A stretch of DNA of 56,702 bases. It comes from Candidatus Gaiellasilicea maunaloa (GTDB lineage Bacteria > Actinomycetota > Thermoleophilia > Gaiellales > Gaiellaceae). Positions 1-7,115 of the stretch are shown one piece after another (the first letter of the stretch is position 1; the number at the start of each line of letters is the position of its first letter). The translations under genes were made by a program, and so were the position numbers. The DNA lies in assembly GCA_024330215.1 (NCBI GenBank), contig JANDLU010000013.1, forward strand, positions 1 through 56,702, read 5' to 3'. The notes beneath the pieces are model-generated. The model had not been told where the DNA came from. It saw only the letters and a program-made list of their open reading frames with translations, and searched no databases.

Positions 1-348
1 CTCCTCGCGCGGATCCGTGCAGTCCTCCGCCGGGTGGCTCCCCCGAAGGGAGACCGGCTCGAGGTCGGCGAGCTCGTGGTCGACCTGGCGACGAGGCAGG
101 TCACGATCCGCAGCGAGGTGGTGCCGCTTGCCGGCAAGGAGTTCGCGCTCCTCTGCAAGCTCGCCGGCGATCCCCGGCGGGTGTTCACGAAGGACGAGCT
201 GCTGCGCGACGTCTGGGGTTTCCGGGGGCACTGCAGAACCAGGACTCTCGATTCGCACGTCTCGCGGCTGCGCTCGAAGCTCGTGCGGGGCCGCGACGAC
301 CGCTTCGTCGTCAACGTCTGGGGGGTGGGCTACAGGCTGGTCGATTGA
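1..348 (+). CDS. OmpR/PhoB-family response regulator, C-terminal part (5' end outside window)
   Basis: The frame is open from base 1, so only the end of the protein is present. The first residues (LLARIRAVLRR) are the usual linker between receiver and effector domains. They are followed by a winged-helix Trans_reg_C domain: GKEFALL, the recognition-helix region around VFTKDELLRDVWGF, SHVSRLRSKL, and the terminal hairpin ending GVGYRLVD. The phospho-receiver domain and any partner kinase must lie upstream. The DNA target cannot be inferred. The last 19 bases overlap the 3' end of the convergent membrane-protein gene. Confidence 0.88.
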   Translation, partial: LLARIRAVLRRVAPPKGDRLEVGELVVDLATRQVTIRSEVVPLAGKEFALLCKLAGDPRRVFTKDELLRDVWGFRGHCRTRTLDSHVSRLRSKLVRGRDDRFVVNVWGVGYRLVD

Positions 349-761
349 CCTCTCCTCCGAAGCCCGATCAGCTGCGCCTCGGCGAGAAGCGCCACGATCG
401 CTGCCTGCGCGACGGCGACGACGATTCCGGTCGTCGTCAGCGTCAGCCAGTCGGCGAGGACGGCGACCACGCTCGCGAGCGCCCAGAGCGCATTGCCGGC
501 GATGACGAACTTCACGCCGGGTGTAGGCGCACCCATCCGGTCCAGCGACAGGAGCGCACCGGCGTACCCAAGAAGAACGATCCCGAGTCCAACGAGGAAC
601 GCCCCCGAGACGCCGAGAATGCCGTCGAGCACGGGCGCCCCGACGGCGAGGAGGAGTCCCGAGGCTCCCGACACAAGTGCGTCGAGACGGATCGCGCGGA
701 CGAGGAGTGCCCCTCTGTCGCCGGCGAACGAGCGACCTTCGGATGTAGCGGTAGCGGACAC
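330..761 (-). CDS. Small integral membrane protein, about four transmembrane helices
   Basis: This is a 143-aa protein of unknown function. The GTG start at 759-761 is chosen because a strong AAAGGAG ribosome site lies just upstream, while the longer open frame beyond it reads as non-protein-like sequence. After a short polar N-terminus (about 25 residues) come four hydrophobic stretches separated by short loops, then a basic tail (LRRRGQSTSL). The gene is divergent from the XRE/MmyB regulator at 870, with 108 bp between the starts, so it may be that regulator's target. No catalytic motif was seen. Confidence 0.7.
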   Translation of the reverse strand: MSATATSEGRSFAGDRGALLVRAIRLDALVSGASGLLLAVGAPVLDGILGVSGAFLVGLGIVLLGYAGALLSLDRMGAPTPGVKFVIAGNALWALASVVAVLADWLTLTTTGIVVAVAQAAIVALLAEAQLIGLRRRGQSTSL

Positions 762-787
762 GTTCGGCTCCTTTCGATCGTTGTTCC

Positions 788-869
788 GCCAGGTTCGCGC
801 TCGCGGAGCCGCCTGGCAATGACCTCCGAGGTAGTCGATTCGGTGCGGTCGACGCTGTAGGTTCGGACG
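788..869 (+). promoter_or_regulatory. Divergent control region: inverted repeat and leaderless-type -10
   Basis: GCCAGG at 788-793 and CCTGGC at 812-817 form an inverted repeat with an 18-nt spacer, between the membrane-protein gene and the XRE gene. TAGGTT at 858-863 lies exactly 6 nt before the ATG at 870. This is the spacing expected if transcription begins at the start codon. Assigning the repeat to the neighbouring regulator is inference. Confidence 0.35.
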
Positions 870-1661
870 ATGGCAGCCGCGGCACGAGCGCCTCACGCCG
901 GTCAGCTGCTGCGCGAGTGGCGGGAGCGCCGCAACCTCAGCCAGTTCCGGCTCGCCAGCGGATCTGCGGTGTCGGCGCGCTATCTGAGTTTCATCGAGAC
1001 CGGCCGCGCCCGACCGAGCCGGGAGATGGTGCTGCATCTCGCCGATCGTCTGGAGGTTCCCCTCCGAGAGCGAAACCGCCTACTGCTTGCGGCTGGCTTC
1101 GCGCCTGCCTACGGGGAGCGCTCGCTCGCGAGCGACGAGATGACGCCTGTTCGTGATGCGCTCGAGCGCTTCCTCGCCGCCCACGAGCCCTATCCCGCGC
1201 TCGTCCTCGATCGGCGCTGGAATCTCGTCCTCGCGAACACGGCGATCACCCCGCTACTCGACGGCATCGCGGCTGAGCTGTTGGAGCCGCCGGCGAACGC
1301 GCTGCGCGCGACGTTGCACCCGGACGGGATGGCGCCGAGGATCCTCAACTTCGACGAGTGGAGTGGGCACCTCGTTCACCGCCTCCGCCGCGAGATCGCG
1401 CTGACGGGCGATGCCGAGCTCGAGGCGCTGCTGGCCGAGTTGCTGTCGTATCCGAATGTGCGCGGCGAGCCGCCGCCGGTCGATGCCGCCGCTGCCGCCG
1501 AGATCGTGCTCCCGTTGCGCCTTCGGCACGGCAGTGGCCGGCTCTCGTTCTTCAGCACGCTCACCACGTTCGGCACCGCCGCGGACGTGTCCGTTGCAGA
1601 GCTGGGGATTGAGGCGTTCTATCCGGCTGATGCAGAGACTGCGGCCGTGCTCGCCCGCTAG
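870..1661 (+). CDS. XRE-family regulator with MmyB-like ligand-binding domain
   Basis: The protein has 263 aa. Residues about 10-70 form a Cro/C1-type helix-turn-helix (GQLLREWRERRNLSQFRLA, then YLSFIETGRARPS). Residues about 85-263 match the MmyB-like domain seen in many actinobacterial XRE regulators: a PAS-like fold beginning with YPALVLDRRWNLVLAN and ending near GIEAFYPAD. Family members usually control a divergent neighbour gene in response to a small, possibly fatty-acid-like ligand. The ATG at 870 has no Shine-Dalgarno but follows a -10-like TAGGTT by 6 nt. The stop overlaps the convergent ogt gene by 4 nt. Confidence 0.88.
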   Translation: MAAAARAPHAGQLLREWRERRNLSQFRLASGSAVSARYLSFIETGRARPSREMVLHLADRLEVPLRERNRLLLAAGFAPAYGERSLASDEMTPVRDALERFLAAHEPYPALVLDRRWNLVLANTAITPLLDGIAAELLEPPANALRATLHPDGMAPRILNFDEWSGHLVHRLRREIALTGDAELEALLAELLSYPNVRGEPPPVDAAAAAEIVLPLRLRHGSGRLSFFSTLTTFGTAADVSVAELGIEAFYPADAETAAVLAR

Positions 1662-2218
1662 AGCATCGCACCTTCGAGTCGCAGCAACCGCTCCTTCAGG
1701 TCGAGCCCGCCGGCATAGCCCGTGAGGCTGCCGTTCGCGCCGACGACGCGGTGGCAGGGGAGCACGATCGGGATCGGGTTCCGGTTCATCACGGTGCCGA
1801 CCGCGCGGGCTGCACGGGGGGCCCCGACACGGGCGGCGAGGGTGCCGTATGTGGTCGTCTGCCCGTACGGAACGAGCGCGAGCTCCCCGAGCACCTGCCG
1901 GGCGAAGGGGGCGGTGGCTCGCAGGTCGACGTCGAGCTCGAAGCTCTCACGACGACCGTCGAAGTACTCGTCGAGCTGCCGTTCGGCATCCTCGACCGTG
2001 GCGTGGGAGCGCAGGACCCGCGGCCCGAAGGTCCGGGCGAGCGAGTCGAGCTGCTGCTCCGGGTCGGGCCGGAACCAGACCCGGCAGAGACCGCGACCGG
2101 TTGCGGCGACGAGGAGCGGGCCGATCGGCGAGTCGACGACGTCGAACCCGACGTCGAGGAGTCCCTCCGCCGCGGCGGCGTCTCGGAAGCGCTGGTCGAG
2201 CTCGGTGGTGACAGTCAT
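1658..2218 (-). CDS. ogt: Methylated-DNA--protein-cysteine S-methyltransferase
   Basis: This is a suicide DNA-repair protein of 186 aa that moves alkyl groups from O6-alkylguanine to its own cysteine. The active-site motif PCHRV lies at about residues 154-158 (Cys155). It is preceded by the helix-turn-helix region (PYGQTTTYGTLAARVG) with the arginine finger in APRAARAVG, and followed by the GYAGGLDLKERLL tail typical of Ogt. The start overlaps the stop of the upstream sigma-factor gene by 4 nt, so the two are translationally coupled. Confidence 0.95.
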   Translation of the reverse strand: MTVTTELDQRFRDAAAAEGLLDVGFDVVDSPIGPLLVAATGRGLCRVWFRPDPEQQLDSLARTFGPRVLRSHATVEDAERQLDEYFDGRRESFELDVDLRATAPFARQVLGELALVPYGQTTTYGTLAARVGAPRAARAVGTVMNRNPIPIVLPCHRVVGANGSLTGYAGGLDLKERLLRLEGAML

Positions 2219-2688
2219 GGTGTTCCTCCTTTGGAGCGCAGACGGCGGATCCCGGAAGACGCGGCCTGGCGGGCCGCCTCCGGGCTCGAGCCGAGCGCGG
2301 TTGCGATGTCGTCGTAGGCAAGGTCGTACGCGTAGCGGAGCACGACTGCGGCGCGCTCGGTCGGCGGCAGCGCCCCGGCGAGGTGCTCGATCTCGGCGTA
2401 GGCCGGCCGCCCGTCGACGACCGGCAGCTCGGGCAGCTCGTGGGCTGTCGGCCGCGTGCGGCGGCCGGTGTCGATCGCGATCCTGGCCGCGATCGTCAGC
2501 ACCCAGGCACGCAGGTGCTCGCCGTGCTCGAGTCGATCGTAGGCACGGAGCGCGCGCAGGAAGGTCTCCTGGAACGCGTCCTCCGCCGCATCGCGGGGCA
2601 GTCGCTTGCGCAGGAAGCCGAGCACGACGTCGCTCTGCTCGACGTAGAAGCGCTCGAACGGCGGAATCGCGGGCACCGCATCCATCAT
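2215..2688 (-). CDS. RNA polymerase ECF-type sigma factor
   Basis: This 157-aa protein has sigma region 2 (about residues 10-75: RFYVEQSDVVLGFLRKRL, DAFQETFLRALRAYDRL, RAWVLTIAARIAID) and region 4 (about 105-155: LPPTERAAVVLRYAYDLAYD, then the SPEAARQAASSGIRRLR helix). The start is placed at the first of two ATG codons (2686-2688). A longer frame would run into the divergent kinase gene at 2731. No anti-sigma factor adjoins it. The downstream partner is the alkyltransferase, so a role in a DNA-alkylation response is plausible but inferred. Confidence 0.88.
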   Translation of the reverse strand: MMDAVPAIPPFERFYVEQSDVVLGFLRKRLPRDAAEDAFQETFLRALRAYDRLEHGEHLRAWVLTIAARIAIDTGRRTRPTAHELPELPVVDGRPAYAEIEHLAGALPPTERAAVVLRYAYDLAYDDIATALGSSPEAARQAASSGIRRLRSKGGTP

Positions 2689-2730
2689 CCTTGTAAACGC
2701 GACGGCGCCCGCATCTGTGAGAGTTGCCGG

Positions 2731-3543
2731 ATGCGCATAGCCGTCGTAGGCCATGTCGAGTGGGTCGAGTTCGCCCGCGTCGAGGCGGTGCCGCGGCCCG
2801 GCGGGATCGTCCACGCCGGCGAGACCTGGGCGCAGGCGGGTGGCGGCGGCGCGGTCGCGACGATCCAGCTCGCGCGCCTCGGCGCGGACGCCTCGCTCTT
2901 CACCGCCCTCGGTGGCGACGAGCTCGGCCGGCGTGTGCACGGGGAGCTCGCGACGGCAGGGATCCGGATCCACGCCACGTTCGGCTCGGAGCCTCAGCGG
3001 CGCGCATTCTGCCACGTCGACGAGCAGGGCGAGCGCACGATCACCGTGCTCGGGGAGAAGTCGAGGCCTCTCGGCGACGACGTCGCGCTTCCCTGGAAGG
3101 AGCTCGATCGCGCCGATGCCGTCTACTTCGTCAGCGGTGACGCGAGTGCTCTGCGGCAGGCGCGACGCGCTCGAATCCTCGTCGCGACGGCGCGCGAGCT
3201 CGAGACGCTGCGGACGGGAGCGGTGCAGCTCGACGCGCTGGTCGGAAGCGGCGAGGACGAAGGGGAGCGCTACCAGCCCGGCAACCTCGAGCCCTCGCCG
3301 CGACTCGTGGTCTCGACCGCCGGTGCGCTCGGCGGCTGGGCGCAGCCGGGCGGCCCCTACACGGCAACGCCTCCGCCCGGGCCGATCGAGGACGCCTACG
3401 GGTGTGGCGACTGCTTCGCCGCCGGGCTCACTTACGCGCTCGCGCAGCGCTTGGCGACGCCCGAAGCGCTCGCATTCGCCGCCCGCTGCGGCGCGGCCGC
3501 GCTCACCGGCCGCGGCGTTTTCGCGGCCGCCGTCGCGCCATAA
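2731..3543 (+). CDS. PfkB/ribokinase-family carbohydrate kinase
   Basis: This 270-aa protein is an ATP-dependent sugar or nucleoside kinase whose substrate cannot be read from sequence. The N-terminal strand (MRIAVVGHVEWVEF) and glycine-rich segment (AGETWAQAGGGGAVATIQLA) are PfkB signature 1-like. The C-terminal EDAYGCGDCFAAGLTYAL holds the catalytic aspartate (about D227) and anion hole. The ATG at 2731 is chosen because it begins the family's first strand; the frame upstream is antisense to the sigma factor. The protein is slightly short for the family (usually about 300 aa). Confidence 0.88.
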   Translation: MRIAVVGHVEWVEFARVEAVPRPGGIVHAGETWAQAGGGGAVATIQLARLGADASLFTALGGDELGRRVHGELATAGIRIHATFGSEPQRRAFCHVDEQGERTITVLGEKSRPLGDDVALPWKELDRADAVYFVSGDASALRQARRARILVATARELETLRTGAVQLDALVGSGEDEGERYQPGNLEPSPRLVVSTAGALGGWAQPGGPYTATPPPGPIEDAYGCGDCFAAGLTYALAQRLATPEALAFAARCGAAALTGRGVFAAAVAP

Positions 3544-3544
3544 C

Positions 3545-3587
3545 CGTCAGCGTGGGTTGACAGGGACTGTCCCTGTAGCGGCTGACG
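3545..3587. repeat. Two-part perfect hairpin downstream of the kinase gene
   Basis: The inner arms ACAGGGAC (3560-3567) and GTCCCTGT (3569-3576) pair perfectly around one base. The outer arms CGTCAGC (3545-3551) and GCTGACG (3581-3587) also pair perfectly, leaving asymmetric internal loops. The hairpin lies 2 nt after the kinase stop. There is no U-tract, so it is either an atypical terminator insulating the dcw cluster or a dispersed palindromic element. Confidence 0.6.
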
Positions 3588-3615
3588 AGCTCGTGGCGAA
3601 AAATTCCTCGCGGGG

Positions 3616-3657
3616 TGGACAAGTGGGGGTTAGTGGATTAGAGTGGGGGAAAGTGGG
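3616..3657 (+). promoter_or_regulatory. dcw promoter region with four-repeat MraZ operator
   Basis: AGTGG recurs at 3622, 3632, 3642 and 3652, exactly every 10 nt. This gives TGGG(N)-type half-sites on one face of the helix. MraZ proteins are known to bind TGGGN repeats spaced by 5 nt upstream of mraZ, so this is very probably the autoregulatory operator. TGGACA at 3616-3621 and TAGAGT at 3639-3644 (17-nt spacer) could be the -35 and -10, which would place the operator over the promoter. Confidence 0.8.
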
Positions 3658-3689
3658 CGGACCAGGGTGAGCGAGACGGGCGGGCGAGG

Positions 3690-4124
3690 ATGTTCTTCGG
3701 CGAATACGAGCACTCCATCGACGACAAGAGCCGGCTCACGCTGCCGGCCAGGTTTCGCGATGCATTCGCCGACGGCGTCGTTCTCACGCGAGGGCTCGAC
3801 GCCTGTCTCGACGTGTTCGCCCGCACCGACTGGTACGCGCGCGTCGAGGAGCGCCTGGCGCCGCTCGATCCCCTCACCAAGGAAGCGCGCCAGCTGATGC
3901 GCCATCTCTTCGCAGCCGGTACCGACGCCGCGCTCGACAAGCAAGGGCGCGTGCTCGTCCCGCCGGCGCTCGTCACGTACGCGAGCCTCGGGCGCGAGGT
4001 CGTCGTTGCCGGAGTCCGCGATCATCTCGAGATCTGGAATCGCACCTCCTGGGCCGCCCAGGTCACCACGTTCGAAGGGAGCGCAGACGATGTTGCCGAA
4101 CGTCTTGCAGACAAGCGCGTCTGA
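3690..4124 (+). CDS. mraZ: Transcriptional regulator MraZ
   Basis: This 144-aa protein is the first gene of the dcw cluster. It carries two SpoVT/AbrB-like DNA-binding halves, each with the D-x-K-x-R-[LV]-x-[LV]-P core: DDKSRLTLPARFRDAF near residue 11 and LDKQGRVLVPPALVTYA near residue 84. MraZ forms a ring that represses its own operon by binding direct repeats; four such repeats stand 30-70 nt upstream. The gene overlaps rsmH by 35 nt. Confidence 0.97.
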   Translation: MFFGEYEHSIDDKSRLTLPARFRDAFADGVVLTRGLDACLDVFARTDWYARVEERLAPLDPLTKEARQLMRHLFAAGTDAALDKQGRVLVPPALVTYASLGREVVVAGVRDHLEIWNRTSWAAQVTTFEGSADDVAERLADKRV

Positions 4125-5046
4125 TCACGTCCCCGTGCTTGCGGAGGAGGTGCGCGAGCGTCTCGCCGTGCGGCCGGGGGAGACGGTGGTCGACGCGACC
4201 TTCGGCGCGGGCGGCCATTCGAGCCTGCTCGCGGCCGACCTCGAAGGAGACGGAAAGCTGATCGCGATCGACCGCGATCCGTCCGTGCGTGCGTACTTCG
4301 ACCGCGTCAAGAGCCGGATCGGCGTCCAGGCGCGGCTCCTTCGCGGCGAGTTCTCGCTCGTGCTCGGCCAGCTCGCAGCCAACGACGTCGAGGCCGATGC
4401 GATCCTGCTCGACCTCGGCGTCTCGTCGATGCAGATCAACCGGCCGGAGCGCGGCTTTTCCTACGCCGCGGATGCGCCACTCGACATGCGCATGGATCCC
4501 TCGGCCGAGCTCTCGGCCCGCGAGCTCGTCAACGAGGCGCAGGAGCGCGAGCTCCTGCTGATCTTCCGGCGCTTCGGGGAGGAGCGCTACGCTGGCCCGA
4601 TCGCCCGCGCGATCGTGCGCCGCCGCGCCGAGCGCCCGTTCGAGCGCACGTGCGACCTGGCGGAGACGATCAAGCACGCGATCCCGACGCCGGCGCGCTT
4701 CGGCGAAGGCCACCCCGCGAAACGGGTCTTCCAGGCACTGCGGATCGCAGTCAACGACGAGCTTGGCGCGCTCGAAGCCGCGCTCCCCGCGGCCGTGCGG
4801 ATGCTTCGACCCGGCGGCCGGCTCGCCGTGATCAGCTTCCACTCGCTCGAGGATCGGATCGTCAAGCGGTACATCCGCGAGCAGGCGCGCGGCTGCACCT
4901 GTCCGCCGGATTTCCCCATCTGCGTCTGCGGGAACGAGCCGGTTCTGCGTGACCTGACCCGCAAGCCGATCCGGCCCGGCGCCCGCGAGCTCGAGCAGAA
5001 CCCGCGCTCCGCCTCCGCGAAGCTCCGCGTCGCGCTCAAGCCATGA
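4090..5046 (+). CDS. rsmH: 16S rRNA (cytosine1402-N4)-methyltransferase
   Basis: This 318-aa S-adenosylmethionine-dependent enzyme methylates the ribosomal P site. The N-terminal HVPVLAEEV, motif I DATFGAGGHS (residues 35-44) and LLDLGVSSMQI are diagnostic. The C-terminal half contains GRLAVISFHSLEDRIVK and a four-cysteine CTCPPDFPICVCG segment. The start is taken as the ATG at 4090, giving the usual length and a 35-nt overlap with mraZ; the longer frame upstream is mraZ read out of phase. It overlaps ftsL by 4 nt. Confidence 0.96.
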   Translation: MLPNVLQTSASDHVPVLAEEVRERLAVRPGETVVDATFGAGGHSSLLAADLEGDGKLIAIDRDPSVRAYFDRVKSRIGVQARLLRGEFSLVLGQLAANDVEADAILLDLGVSSMQINRPERGFSYAADAPLDMRMDPSAELSARELVNEAQERELLLIFRRFGEERYAGPIARAIVRRRAERPFERTCDLAETIKHAIPTPARFGEGHPAKRVFQALRIAVNDELGALEAALPAAVRMLRPGGRLAVISFHSLEDRIVKRYIREQARGCTCPPDFPICVCGNEPVLRDLTRKPIRPGARELEQNPRSASAKLRVALKP

Positions 5047-5420
5047 GCAGCATCGCGACAGCCCGGTCGGCCGACGCCCACGCGCACGCTCTTCCGCGCC
5101 CGCGGCCGCGCCGACAACCCGCGACTCGTCCCGTCGCCCGCCCACGCGCTTTCGGCGGCGTCCTCTGGATCGTCGTCCTCGGGGCTCTCCTCGGCGGCGT
5201 CGTCGCCGTCAACGTCGCAGTTCTGCAGCTCAACGTCCGGCTCGACGAGCTCGGTCGCGAGCGGATCCAGCTCCGCGCCGACAATGCGCGGCTCAGCTCG
5301 CAACTCTCGAGCGCGGCCGCGGCCGCACGGATCGAGGCGCAGGCGCGACAGCGGTTGGGACTCGTGCCAGCCGACCCGAGCACCACGGCATACGTGCAGC
5401 TCGCGCCCACTCCGCGATGA
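5043..5420 (+). CDS. ftsL: Cell-division protein FtsL-like
   Basis: This 125-aa protein is recognised by position and architecture rather than by conserved residues. A basic, proline-rich cytoplasmic N-terminus (about 1-38) is followed by one membrane helix (about 39-60, FGGVLWIVVLGALLGG). An extracytoplasmic coiled coil follows (about 62-100, with leucines in heptads), then RQRLGLVPADP, the RLG(L/M)VPAD-type segment common to FtsL/DivIC proteins. It would bridge FtsQ to the FtsW-FtsI synthase. Confidence 0.85.
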   Translation: MSSIATARSADAHAHALPRPRPRRQPATRPVARPRAFGGVLWIVVLGALLGGVVAVNVAVLQLNVRLDELGRERIQLRADNARLSSQLSSAAAAARIEAQARQRLGLVPADPSTTAYVQLAPTPR

Positions 5421-5430
5421 CCGTGCCGAG

Positions 5431-7104
5431 GTGATCCTCCGCACCTCCAACAGGCGCATCCGCCTGCTCCTGGCGCTTTCGCTGCTCGTCTTCGCAGGCA
5501 CGCTCGCGCGAGCCGTCTGGCTCCAGGCGGTGCAGGCGGGCACGCTCGACCGACTCGCGCTGCGTCAGCAGGTGGAGACGATCGTGATCCCGGCGGGGCG
5601 CGGAACCATCTACGACCGCACGGGCAAACCTCTCGCGATCGGTGAGCAGGCGACGACCGTCTTCGCCGATCCGCGACTGGTGAAGCAGCCGCGTCGCGTC
5701 GCGATCGCAGCCGCGCGCACACTCGGCGTCGATCCGAACGAGCTGTTTCCTCTGCTCTCCGATCGCAGGCGGCGCTTCGTCTACATCGCACGCAAGGTCG
5801 ACGCGAAGCGCGCGGCCGCCCTCGAGAGCTTGAACCTCGACGGCGTCGAGTTCTACGCTGAGGAGCTCCGCGCCTACCCGCAACGCAGCGTCGCCGCGCA
5901 CGTACTCGGCTTCGCCGACATCGACAACAAGGGGCTCGAGGGTCTGGAGCGCTCGCTGGATCGCGAGCTCGCGGGACGACAGGGCAGCGAGACCGTCGTC
6001 AAGGACGCTCTCGGCCGAGCGGTGGACGTGCTCTCGACGACGAAGGAGCGTCCGGGTCGCGACGTCCAGCTCACGCTCGACAGCCGCATTCAGGCCCACG
6101 CCGAGTCCGTCCTGCGCGACTCCGTCCGCGAGGCGCGGGCGCTGGGTGGAACGGCGATCGTGCTCGACCCTGCCACGGGCGCGGTGCTGGCGATGGCGAC
6201 AGCGCCGAGCTTCGACGCAAATCGCTTCGCGGCGGTCGCGCCGGCGAGGCGGCGCAACCGCGCCGTGACGGACACGTATGAGCCGGGTTCGACCTTCAAG
6301 GTCGTCTCGATCGCCGCGGCTTTGGCGGAAGGCATCGTCACACCCCGGACGGCCTTCAAGCTGGACGACTCGATCCAGGTCGCCGACCGGATCATCCGGG
6401 AGCACGCGCCGCGCCCGACGCAGCGGATGACCGTGTCGCGGATCATCGCCGAGTCCTCGAACATCGGCACGATCACGATCGCGCAGCGGCTCGGCGAAGC
6501 AGGCCTCAAGAAGTGGATCGATCGCTTCGGCTTCGGCACGGCAACCGGGGTCGACGTCGCGGGCGAGTCGATGGGGATTCTCCCCGGCTACTGGTCGGGC
6601 TCGACGATCGGCAACGTCCCGATCGGTCAGGGGATCGCTGTCACCGGTCTGCAGATGGCGGCCGTGTATGCCGCGATTGCGAACGGCGGCGTCTGGCGCC
6701 GGCCGCACCTCGTCGCGCGCGTCGGCGCCGATCCGTACCGGCCCTCGCCCGGGCGGAGGGTGATCTCTCCGGTCGTCTCGGCGCAGATGATGGCGATGCT
6801 CCGAGGTGTGGTCGACGCAGAAGGAGGGACCGGCACCGCTGCCTCGGTTCCGGGCTACACGGTCGCCGGAAAGACGGGTACGGCCGCGAAGCCCGACCGT
6901 GGCGGCTACTCGACCTCGAAGTACGTCGCCTCGTTCGTCGGGGTCGTGCCGGCGAAGCGGCCGCGGCTCGTCGTGCTCGTCTCCATCGACGAGCCGAGGA
7001 CGGCGATCTGGGGCGGCGTCGTCGCCGCGCCGGCCTTCTCGCGGATCGCGCAGTACGGGCTGCAGGAGCTCGAAGTCGCTCCGGACGCGCTGACGCACCG
7101 CTAG
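5431..7104 (+). CDS. ftsI: Peptidoglycan transpeptidase FtsI (class B PBP)
   Basis: This 557-aa septal D,D-transpeptidase has one N-terminal membrane anchor (about residues 8-28). A dimerisation/pedestal domain begins at PAGRGTIYDRTGKPLA. The transpeptidase domain carries all three active-site motifs: STFK (Ser287-Lys290), SSN (342-344) and KTGT (Lys481). There are no PASTA repeats at the C-terminus. The GTG at 5431 is chosen because it precedes the anchor directly; the longer frame upstream overlaps ftsL. The gap after ftsL is 10 nt. Confidence 0.95.
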   Translation: MILRTSNRRIRLLLALSLLVFAGTLARAVWLQAVQAGTLDRLALRQQVETIVIPAGRGTIYDRTGKPLAIGEQATTVFADPRLVKQPRRVAIAAARTLGVDPNELFPLLSDRRRRFVYIARKVDAKRAAALESLNLDGVEFYAEELRAYPQRSVAAHVLGFADIDNKGLEGLERSLDRELAGRQGSETVVKDALGRAVDVLSTTKERPGRDVQLTLDSRIQAHAESVLRDSVREARALGGTAIVLDPATGAVLAMATAPSFDANRFAAVAPARRRNRAVTDTYEPGSTFKVVSIAAALAEGIVTPRTAFKLDDSIQVADRIIREHAPRPTQRMTVSRIIAESSNIGTITIAQRLGEAGLKKWIDRFGFGTATGVDVAGESMGILPGYWSGSTIGNVPIGQGIAVTGLQMAAVYAAIANGGVWRRPHLVARVGADPYRPSPGRRVISPVVSAQMMAMLRGVVDAEGGTGTAASVPGYTVAGKTGTAAKPDRGGYSTSKYVASFVGVVPAKRPRLVVLVSIDEPRTAIWGGVVAAPAFSRIAQYGLQELEVAPDALTHR

Positions 7105-7115
7105 GTTTCCGCCCG

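Noticed and set aside
870-1661. MmyB-type regulator as a toxin-antitoxin or phage repressor
   Set aside because: The C-terminal domain is the MmyB-like ligand domain typical of chromosomal actinobacterial regulators, and no phage gene adjoins it.
3622-3656. Short tandem repeats as a CRISPR or microsatellite
   Set aside because: Repeat units are 5 nt in a 10-nt period with no spacers of CRISPR length. Position before mraZ fits an MraZ operator. No CRISPR array was seen anywhere in the window.
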